Virus record (IMG/VR): IMGVR_UViG_3300008448_000518
Location: 1-26,773 of that record
Length of the DNA: 26,773 nucleotides
Reading direction: 5' to 3' (one strand)
From: a virus
The notes beneath the pieces were generated by a model. The model had not been told where the DNA came from and did not search any database. It saw only the letters and a list, made by a program, of their open reading frames with translations. Of this stretch, positions 13,447 through 21,100 are shown one piece after another. The position numbers were made by a program, and so were the translations under genes. Position 1 is the first letter of the stretch, and each line of letters opens with the position of its first letter.

Positions 13447-13827
13447 ATGAGTGAAATGAACGCAGAAAAACTAGCAGAAGTTTATGTGAAGATACGGGAA
13501 GCCCGACGAGAACTCGCAAAGCAAGACGAGAAACTCAAAGAACAACTGGACGTACTTACCGAACAGTTGTTGGCGATTTGCAAGGACCAAGGGGCTACGA
13601 CGATTCGTACTCAACACGGTACGATCTCGCGACGTATCAACAAACATTATTGGACTAGCGATTGGGATTCGTTCTTCAAGTTCATCAAAGAGAATGACGC
13701 CTTCTCGCTCATGCAGCACCGTATTAACAACAGTAATATGGCGCAGTTTCTTGAAGAGAACCCAAACCTTCACCCGCCCGGTTTACAGGCAGACCTTAAC
13801 CAGACAGTCGTTATTGTGAAACGCTAA
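13447..13827 (+). CDS. Conserved phage-type protein (126 aa), Gam-like coiled N-terminus
   Basis: The 126-residue product has a long N-terminal coiled segment (AEVYVKIREARRELAKQDEK, about residues 10-29, continuing to about 47) and a compact C-terminal part with TIRTQHGTISRRINKHYWTS (52-71), then DWDSFFKFI and NPNLHPPGL. This architecture is frequent in phage genomes next to ssDNA-binding protein genes and is usually left unnamed. The coiled start followed by a small domain recalls Gam-type nuclease inhibitors, but I cannot confirm that. ATG 13447 has GAGGAG eight bases upstream. It lies 9 nt before the ssDNA-binding candidate and is probably co-transcribed with it. Confidence 0.72.
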   Translation: MSEMNAEKLAEVYVKIREARRELAKQDEKLKEQLDVLTEQLLAICKDQGATTIRTQHGTISRRINKHYWTSDWDSFFKFIKENDAFSLMQHRINNSNMAQFLEENPNLHPPGLQADLNQTVVIVKR

Positions 13828-13836
13828 GGAGCGCAT

Positions 13837-14721
13837 ATGAGCAACGAACTCGCAATGTTAGATTCAGGGTTACCGGAGTATCTGAAGACCCTGCAAGTTG
13901 ACGCTACTACCAAAGCCCTCATGGGCGGCAGCGGTACTGGCTCGTCCATCAAGCGTATCTCCATCAAGGGTGGTGTATGGCGCATGGTGATCAACGGTAA
14001 GGAAGTCGCACAGAATGAAGATCGCCACATGAACGTGGTTATCGTCGCTGCTTCCCCGAAGGTATCCCGTACGTACTACGCACAGCAGTATCAGGAAGGT
14101 GGCGAAGTTATTGCCCCGGATTGCTGGTCTGCCGATGGTGAAGTACCTGACCAAAAGGCCACGGCTCCGCAGTCAAAGCGTTGTCTTGATTGCCCGATGA
14201 ACGTACCGGGATCGGGTCAGGGTAACAGCCGTGCTTGCCGTTATAGCCAGCGTATCGCTGTCGTTCTGGCGAACGATGTCGGCGGGGATGTGTTCCAGTT
14301 GACGCTTCCGTCTACGTCTATCTTTGGTGAAGGCGCAGCAGGTAAGTGGCCGCTTCAGGCTTACGCCAAGTTCTTGGGCGGTAAGGGTATCCCGATCACG
14401 GCGGTCGTTACCGAAATGCGTTTTGATACCAACAGCGCTACGCCGAAGATTAACTTCAAGCCTGTAAGTTTCTTGGATGCGGCACAGCACCAGAAGGCCA
14501 TTGATCAGGGCAACACGGATGCTGCCAAGAAAGCAATCACTATGACCGTAGCCGAGGCGGATAACGCCAAGCCGCGCTTGTCTGCTCCTAAAGCCGAACC
14601 TGCTGCGGCTGTTGTAGTTGAAGAAGTAACCGAACCTGTTAAGCGTACTTCCAAGAAAGCCGAAGAAGCCGATGCTGCCAAGCCTGATCTGTCCAAGATC
14701 CTCGCTGAGTGGGATGACTAA
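13837..14721 (+). CDS. Probable single-stranded DNA-binding protein
   Basis: The 294-residue protein fits a phage SSB in layout. A beta-rich core (about 36-225) includes KRISIKGGVWRMVINGKEV and a potential zinc site (Cys96, Cys116, Cys119, Cys134, with CLDC at 116-119). A low-complexity Ala/Glu/Lys linker follows (230-280), then an acidic tail ending in EWDD. Acidic tails of SSBs bind polymerase and helicase partners, and T4 gp32 also holds a zinc in its core. Its place between the helicase and primase genes agrees. The start is ATG 13837 with AAGGAG in front. The assignment is by architecture and context; no SSB family signature is certain. Confidence 0.6.
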   Translation: MSNELAMLDSGLPEYLKTLQVDATTKALMGGSGTGSSIKRISIKGGVWRMVINGKEVAQNEDRHMNVVIVAASPKVSRTYYAQQYQEGGEVIAPDCWSADGEVPDQKATAPQSKRCLDCPMNVPGSGQGNSRACRYSQRIAVVLANDVGGDVFQLTLPSTSIFGEGAAGKWPLQAYAKFLGGKGIPITAVVTEMRFDTNSATPKINFKPVSFLDAAQHQKAIDQGNTDAAKKAITMTVAEADNAKPRLSAPKAEPAAAVVVEEVTEPVKRTSKKAEEADAAKPDLSKILAEWDD

Positions 14722-14954
14722 TGGTTTCTCGTGGGTATTCCACGTTAACGGTACAGGCGATATACGACGCTAATCCGTTCTTGTTGGGTGTGAAACTCGC
14801 CAAGATCTGTGTGAAGCTGAATATCCCTGCCAAAGACGTAGCGGATTACCTTGGTGTAAGTCGGCCTACCGTGTACTCATGGTTCATTGGTAAGCACGAA
14901 GTTTCGGCTAAGCACATAGAACAGGTTCAAAAGCTAATAGATAAATTAGCTTAA
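14721..14954 (+). CDS. Small helix-turn-helix (XRE/Cro-like) regulator
   Basis: The 77-residue protein begins at ATG 14721, overlapping the SSB-like stop (TAATG). Residues about 24-72 form an XRE-type helix-turn-helix: KLNIPAKDVADYLGVSRPTV (32-51) then YSWFIGKHEVS and a closing helix. The size equals a bare DNA-binding domain, like Cro. It is a candidate binder of the TAAACA/TGTTTA palindromes in the left part, though nothing in the sequence proves this link; the HTH-DUF3310 and winged-helix proteins are alternatives. Downstream is the structured leader of the primase gene. Confidence 0.82.
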   Translation: MVSRGYSTLTVQAIYDANPFLLGVKLAKICVKLNIPAKDVADYLGVSRPTVYSWFIGKHEVSAKHIEQVQKLIDKLA

Positions 14955-15036
14955 GGTTGAATGGGCTAGGTTAGCTACCGAAGAGGGCGTTGCCGTCCGC
15001 CCCTGCCCATTTATATTGACGGCCTAGAGGACGGCT
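14955..15036 (+). promoter_or_regulatory. Structured leader of the primase-helicase gene, possible RNA switch
   Basis: The 82-nt gap can fold with an outer stem AATGGGC/GCCCATT (14960-14966 with 15005-15011) and an inner hairpin GGGCG/CGCCC (14985-14989 with 14998-15002). Loop bases GCCGTCC (14992-14998) are a perfect complement of GGACGGC (15029-15035), which covers part of the ribosome site AGAGGA (15026-15031) and the bases before ATG 15037. The two folds share bases, so only one can form. This may control translation of the primase, or act as an attenuator or terminator for the HTH gene. Confidence 0.5.
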
Positions 15037-17916
15037 ATGCTTTCACGTAAGGACTTTCTTGCCTTGGTCCTTCCATCTTTGGAAGAAGGTGAGTCCTACT
15101 GTACGGTTGGCATCAAGGAAGATGGAGAGGACAAGGATGTCCGCCAACGATTTGTACGTAGTATTGACGAGATTTCAGACCATGCAGACGAATTTGTAGA
15201 TACCAAGTACAACGCATTTTTTGCGATGGCTAAGTACGGTGCGGAAGAACGCCGTACCACCAAGAACGCTATTGCTCTAAAGTCGTTTTACATTGATCTT
15301 GATTGCGGCCCCGGCAAACCCTTCTCGGATTTAAACGAAGGCTTGCTGGCTCTACGCGCTTTCTGCAAGGTTACTGGATTACCACGCCCCACGATTGTGA
15401 AGTCGGGTATGGGCGCTCACCTGTATTGGGTTTGTGATCAGGCATTACCACGCGAGAAGTGGACCACACATGCGGAGTGCCTTAAGCAACTCTGCGTACA
15501 GCATAAGTTTGAAGTTGATCCGGTCGTTACTGGAGAGGCTGCGCGTATTCTGCGTATCCCCGGTACGTACCACGTTAAGGACCCGACCAATCCGATTCTG
15601 GTCGAGGTACTACATGCGGCCCCGGAACTCACGTTCGACGAGATAGAGAAACTTCTTGAGCCAAGTTTCGAGATTCTGGCTCAAGCGAACAAGCAGCAGT
15701 ACAAGCGGGAACTAGATCCACTGACCCTATCGCTGATGGGGAACAAGGTCGCCAAGTTTAAAGACCTTCTGATGCGCTCACTGGAAGGTAAGGGCTGCGC
15801 TCAGATCGTACACATCTATAACAACCGTGCCGAACTTAGTTACGATATGTGGCGCGGTGGGTTGAGTATTGCTCAGAAGTGTTCCGACCGGGACAAGGCA
15901 ATCCACATCATCTCTCAAGGGCATCCCGGTTATTCGGCTGAAGCCACAGAGAAGATGGCCAACGGTACGAACGGGCCGTACACCTGCGAACGTTTCCGTA
16001 TCCTAAATCCTACAGGCTGTGAAGGGTGTCCTCACAAGATTGCTACCCCTATTGCGCTTGCCGAACGGGTAGTGGAAGCCACACCGGAGCAGAGCGTAGT
16101 AACGGAAGTTGAAGAAGTAACCAAGGAACTCAAGCAGTACCACATCCCGAAGTTTCCGTTCCCCTTCTTCCGTGGTAAGAACGGTGGTGTCTATTACAAG
16201 ACCACCAAGAAGAACAAAGCCGGTGACGAGGAGGAAACTGAAGAACTCCTGTACCAGCACGACTTTTACGTCGTGAAGCGCATGATTGATCCTGACCTGC
16301 TAGACACGCTTTTGTGTCGGCTGCATACCCCGCGAGACGGTGTGCGGGACTTCATCATGCCTAAAACTACGGTTGTTTCCAGAGACAAGTTCATGGCTAT
16401 GGTGGCCGGGCAAGGAATAGTGCTGCTTGGCAAGAAGCAAGAAATGCTGATGCAGTATGTGAAGGCTTGGGTTGATGAACTTATGAAACATAAGGCAGAA
16501 AAGGCACACAAACAATTTGGTTGGACCGAAGACAATTCGTCGGTGATTATTGGGGATCGTGAGATCAAGGCTACGGAAGTTGTATACAGCCCTCCGTCTG
16601 CTCCGACCCTACCGCACATCCACTACTTTGAACCGAAGGGTGACTTCCAGAAGTGGAAGGAAATCATTAACCACTACGGCAAGCCGGGGCTTGAGGCTAG
16701 AGCGTTCGCGTTCTTCCTAGGATTCGGTACGCCGCTGATGCGGTTCACTGGGTTGGATGGGTTCTTGGTTAACTTGGTTAGCCGTGACTCCGGTACGGGT
16801 AAGACTACGATCCTTCATGCGATCAACAGTATCTACGGGCGTCCGAAGGAACTGACGCTGGCTCCCAAGGATACATATAACTCTCGTATGAACCGCCTTG
16901 GTGTCATGCAGAACCTTGCCGTGACGATGGACGAAATTACCAACATGGCATCCGATCAGATGTCACAACAGGTTTATGACGTTACGTCGGGCCGTGGCAA
17001 GAACCGTATGAAGCAGCACGAGAACAGCGAACGTAGCAACAACAGCACGTTCCAGACTGGCATGGTCACTTCATCCAACCGGTCTGTGCTTGACGTACTT
17101 ATGTCGATGAAGGGGTTCCCGGACGGCGAACTAAAGCGCGTTCTGGAAATCCAGATTCTGCAAGAGGAAGGAGCGGAAGCAACGTGGTCCCGCGAACACT
17201 TTGAACCACTTCTGAAAAACTATGGCCACGCAATAGAGCCATATATGCAAGCGGTTCTATCGCAACTCCCTGCCGTAAGGGATCTATTGGAGGAGATGCG
17301 TAAGAAGGTAGACGCAGAGGCAGGAATACGCCCTTCAGAACGGTACTGGAGTTTGATCGTAGCCTTGGCCATGACGGGTGCGACGATTGCTAAGAAGTTG
17401 GGATTGCACGACATTCCAATTAAGCCAGTGTTTGATTTCGGTATCGAGTTGATTAGGGTCACTCGGGCGAAGACCCGCGAGTTCCTGTTCGACGGTGACG
17501 AGTTCTTGGGCGTGTTTATGCAGCGCCACTTCAACGAGATTCTTGTTATCAACGGTAGGGCCGACAAACGTAACGGACTGGACCACGGGCCGATCAAGGA
17601 GCCGCGTAATGCGCTCACCATGCGGTACGAGCCTGACACAAAGATGTTGTACGTATCGACAGCAGCTTACCGGGCCGAGTGTGAAAAGACTTCTATGAAC
17701 TTTGAGGAGTCGCTAAAACCGTATGCGAAGTGCAAAGCACTCGTTGTCCATCCGGGCGGTAGCTACACGAAGCGTAAACAGATTTTCGCCGGTACGTCGG
17801 CTGGGGCGGGTACGTCCACTATGTGTCTGTGGTTCGACACGAGCAAGTTAGAGTTCTTCAACGAGAGCGCGATTCTGAAGCCCGATGAAGATATACAACC
17901 TGCCAATCCTAGTTAG
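15037..17916 (+). CDS. Primase-helicase (AEP-type primase with C-terminal P-loop ATPase)
   Basis: This 959-residue protein joins priming and unwinding. The N-terminal part is an archaeo-eukaryotic-type primase: FYIDLDC (Asp87, Asp89 as metal ligands), SGMGAHLYWV (123-132, His128), DPVV (Asp161) and ARILRIPGT (169-177). A zinc-ribbon-like CERF...CEGC cluster lies near 315-330. The C-terminal half has Walker A DSGTGKT (584-590, Lys589) and Walker B VTMDE (to Asp632-Glu633), as in DUF927- or D5-like hexameric helicases. It would synthesise primers for the family A polymerase and open the fork. The start is ATG 15037 with AGAGGA, inside a foldable leader. Catalytic residues look intact; the exact helicase subfamily is unsure. 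Confidence 0.87.
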   Translation: MLSRKDFLALVLPSLEEGESYCTVGIKEDGEDKDVRQRFVRSIDEISDHADEFVDTKYNAFFAMAKYGAEERRTTKNAIALKSFYIDLDCGPGKPFSDLNEGLLALRAFCKVTGLPRPTIVKSGMGAHLYWVCDQALPREKWTTHAECLKQLCVQHKFEVDPVVTGEAARILRIPGTYHVKDPTNPILVEVLHAAPELTFDEIEKLLEPSFEILAQANKQQYKRELDPLTLSLMGNKVAKFKDLLMRSLEGKGCAQIVHIYNNRAELSYDMWRGGLSIAQKCSDRDKAIHIISQGHPGYSAEATEKMANGTNGPYTCERFRILNPTGCEGCPHKIATPIALAERVVEATPEQSVVTEVEEVTKELKQYHIPKFPFPFFRGKNGGVYYKTTKKNKAGDEEETEELLYQHDFYVVKRMIDPDLLDTLLCRLHTPRDGVRDFIMPKTTVVSRDKFMAMVAGQGIVLLGKKQEMLMQYVKAWVDELMKHKAEKAHKQFGWTEDNSSVIIGDREIKATEVVYSPPSAPTLPHIHYFEPKGDFQKWKEIINHYGKPGLEARAFAFFLGFGTPLMRFTGLDGFLVNLVSRDSGTGKTTILHAINSIYGRPKELTLAPKDTYNSRMNRLGVMQNLAVTMDEITNMASDQMSQQVYDVTSGRGKNRMKQHENSERSNNSTFQTGMVTSSNRSVLDVLMSMKGFPDGELKRVLEIQILQEEGAEATWSREHFEPLLKNYGHAIEPYMQAVLSQLPAVRDLLEEMRKKVDAEAGIRPSERYWSLIVALAMTGATIAKKLGLHDIPIKPVFDFGIELIRVTRAKTREFLFDGDEFLGVFMQRHFNEILVINGRADKRNGLDHGPIKEPRNALTMRYEPDTKMLYVSTAAYRAECEKTSMNFEESLKPYAKCKALVVHPGGSYTKRKQIFAGTSAGAGTSTMCLWFDTSKLEFFNESAILKPDEDIQPANPS

Positions 17917-18115
17917 ATGGGATAAGTTCCAACCGGGTTCCTCCTTCTTCATACCGTGCATAGATCGCCGTGCTATGGAGAAGGAGGTTTTAAAAGAGGC
18001 AAATCGTTTGAAGGTTGAGGTGTTGTGTAAACATGTTGTTGAGAACAACATGTATGGGTTGCGAGTGTGGCGGGTACCCCCTAGAATGCCCCTGCACTCT
18101 AGTTCTCCTGTTTAG
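17885..18115 (+). CDS. Small conserved-type phage protein (76 aa)
   Basis: The 76-residue product starts at ATG 17885 within the last 32 nt of the primase gene. Its pattern (WDKFQPGSSFFIPCID, then a basic helix KEVLKEANRLKVEV, then YGLRVWRV) recalls small alpha-beta phage proteins found after replication genes, with the GLRVWRV strand as a typical ending. Function is unknown. An exceptional 10-bp inverted repeat (18031-18053) lies within the coding sequence. The stop is followed within 10 nt by the terminator, so it closes the plus-strand unit. Confidence 0.68.
   Translation: MKIYNLPILVRWDKFQPGSSFFIPCIDRRAMEKEVLKEANRLKVEVLCKHVVENNMYGLRVWRVPPRMPLHSSSPV
18031..18053. repeat. Perfect 10-bp inverted repeat in the last plus-strand gene
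   Basis: ACATGTTGTT and AACAACATGT flank a 3-nt GAG spacer. The RNA would form a 10-bp stem, and as DNA the site is an extended palindrome. It is not followed by a T tract, so it is not a terminator. The preceding bases read TAAACATGTT, resembling a half of the left-arm operator family. Confidence 0.6.
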
Positions 18116-18121
18116 GGAGTT

Positions 18122-18149
18122 GGCCCCTGCTTCGGCAGGGGTCCTTTTT
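18122..18149 (+). terminator. Rho-independent terminator between the converging gene blocks
   Basis: CCCCTGC (18124-18130) and GCAGGGG (18135-18141) pair around a stable TTCG loop; GG/CC extend the stem with one bulge, and TTTTT follows at 18145-18149. This is a classic intrinsic terminator for plus-strand transcription. On the minus strand no T run follows the stem. The stop codon of the 2030-residue minus-strand gene (18148-18150) lies at the T tract. Confidence 0.88.
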
Positions 18150-21100
18150 ACGGAGTGATTCCCAACTCGTCGTAGATCTGGTTAGCCAGTTTCGGGTCTA
18201 CCCGTACACCGTTTACGGAATCCAGAATCTTCTTCTGACGACGTTCAATCGCCCCCTTGATCACCTTACCGGTAATCGCCTTCGTCGGGTTACTTGCCGA
18301 GAACGATTGGGCTTCTTCCAGAGCCGTAATGAACCCTTCAGCATCACCACTCATCTGTGCCAAGGCAGCACGGGCAATGATCGCGTTACGGCGTTCGAAG
18401 ATCTTGCTCTCCATACGCTTAGCAGCACCAGCCTCTTCACCAGCCTCGGCAACGTCGCTAGGACGGAATCCAAAGACCTGCATGAACGAGTTGTATGCGT
18501 TCACATCATCAACCAGCGGCATACCGTTAGCGGTGTAAGCACCGTCAGTGGCGTAGCGAATACCTTTGTGAATGTTACCAATCGCTCGTGGAGCCAACTG
18601 CTCAAAGGCTCGTCCGTACTGTTCGTTAGCCATATAGTCAAAGGCACGGGGTACGCCAACGGCGTAGGCATACGCAGGACCGAGGAACTGCTCTAAGGTG
18701 TATGTAACTGGACCGACTTCAGCCATACGCTTCGGGTCTTCACGCCAGAACATACCGGTCCAACCAGTACGGCTAGCAATGTCAACGCCAGTCAGGTAGT
18801 TGACGGGACCCTTGTAGTTGAAGAGGCCGATAGCCTCGCGCATCGCGAAGTCCGGGTTATACGGTTCATCGTCATCACCGAACATACCATTCAGGGCCGA
18901 TACGATTGCCATACCAGCACCGACCAGCGGCATACCCTGAACACCGGCAAACACGTACGCAGTACCAAAGTATCCGATAAGTTCCTTACGGGCGGCGTCT
19001 CTGACTTCTTTGGATTCCCCCTTACCAGCCTCACGCACGGCGCTTACCAGAAGGTTAGTACGTACGATGGCGAACCGCTTGAAGGTCAGTGCAGTACGGG
19101 CGAGTCCATTGCCCATGATGGGAGGCGCAGCCTTCGGGAAGGACGATCCATATACGTCGTAGACAGCACGTTCCGCTTCTTCAAAAGCCTTCTGATCAAA
19201 CGTACCGGCGGGAGTTTTGTTGGCCTTCTTAGCCAGTTCATAGGCAGCCAAGAACGTCGTTTCGCGGTTGAACATATCCGACTTGGCAAACGCCCAGTTG
19301 GTCATACGCTCGACACCGGCCTTGATTCGCTCCAGTTTGGAGTCGATGTTCTTGAACTCGGCAATGTCCCGAAGTTGTTGCTCACGCAACACACCGGAGT
19401 CCAGACCACGCTTGATGACTTCAGCAATCTCGGGAGACTTCTGCTTACTAAAGAAGTTTGAACCCGCTTTCAGGATAGCAGCCGACGCATCGGCAAACCC
19501 ATACTTACCACCCAACCGACTAAGCGTGATAGTTGGGATATCTAAAGTGTTAACGATGGCGGTAGAAATGTTTGCGCCAAGGTACATCTGGTAACTGAAG
19601 TAGCTGAGCTTAGCCGCCCAGTTGTCCAGACTCGGGTTGGCAATGAAGTTCATCTGCCGATCAACCGTCAGAAGCAGGTCTTCATACGTCTTATTAGGCA
19701 GTTCACCTGTATCGACTTTATTAGCAAGATCTGCACGAATCTCTTCCGCAGCTTCGCGGAACTTCGGAGCGAACTCCATGTTAGTCAAACGGCGAGCGTA
19801 ACTACTACCCACGTTAGCGTAGGCTTCCAGTACGTTATTAGAGAAGCCAGCGATTCCTTCACGCCGACGAGACATCTGCAAAATAGATTTGGACGGAAGA
19901 TAGTCCAAGTAATTGTCCACGATCTCCCTAATAACAGCGTCGTTTACCTTGGCTTTTTTCAAAGTGCCTACGATATCGCCAAAGAACCCACTGGAAGGAA
20001 GTTCTGATTTATCCATTTCCCCAACGATGGTCAAACTTTCGTTTTTTGCTCCCTCACGTTTAGCTTTGGCAAGAGCCATATCTCGCTCACGAGGCGAGTC
20101 AAATTGCAGGGCAATGTCTTCCCCATCTTTATCGGTGTAACGAAGTTTGTATTTGCCCGTACGAAACAACGGTAGGTATACCGACAGGCGGCGTTCGTTG
20201 AACTTGTTCAGCATCTTTTGCCATTCGGTAGGCGTTAGATACTGCTGCAACATCTTTTCTACACCGAGCGAATAGTCGATATAGGCAAGGCGTAGTTGCT
20301 TGTATACTTCCTTAACGTCCTTCGGAAGCCGGTCAAACTCTTTGAATATCGGGCTATCTTTCTTAGCCTTCCAGTTGATGTTGCGGCTCGGGTCTACAAC
20401 GTCAAGCACTTCTACCTGCTCAACAGTCGTATCCATCATAGTTTTGTAGAACTTCTCACGCTGGGCAGGCGGGTACTTGTCGAGCACTTGCTGCCAGTTC
20501 TGGATGTTCTCTACGATTTGATCCTGACGATTGCGTAACGTCACGCCCTCTTGGTTTAGGTACTTCCAGAGTTTGCCAAACCCACCGGTAATCTTTCCGT
20601 ACATGCGGTCAAGATCGTGAGCATTAAGCATCCCATACAGGCCACGGCGAACCGCACCCGGTACGTTAGACGCAGCGTTGGTAGCAGCATCATAAGTGTC
20701 CTTACCTGCTTGGGGCAGGCTGGACGGAATCTTGCCGATTGAGTTGATGAAGCGGCGGTCATTGTCGCGCTGCTCAGTCGGTGTCATCGAATACCGAGTA
20801 AGTTCATCAAACGGAGTACCGTCTAAAGGACTTTTAGTAGCAATCCAACCATCAGCCGAACCCGGACCCATCGCATCCAAGAAGTCTTTTACAGACTTGG
20901 CTGGGACGAAACGATTGCCTGTCAATTTAGAGACAAGCTCGCGCAACTTCTTAGCGAGATCTGAGAAGAACTTTTCAACAATGCCTACAGGCTTCTCGCT
21001 AGTCGTAGCCCACTTGGAAGTGTTGTCGGCAAACCATTCGGTAAACGAACGCCAGTAGCTATCTTCACGAGCTAATTGAGTCTCGGGAGTTTTACCCTCC

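Noticed and set aside
14960-15011. tRNA-like or three-way RNA fold
   Set aside because: At about 52 nt it is too short for a tRNA and lacks the T-loop consensus and a CCA-proximal acceptor stem. Kept only as a structured leader.
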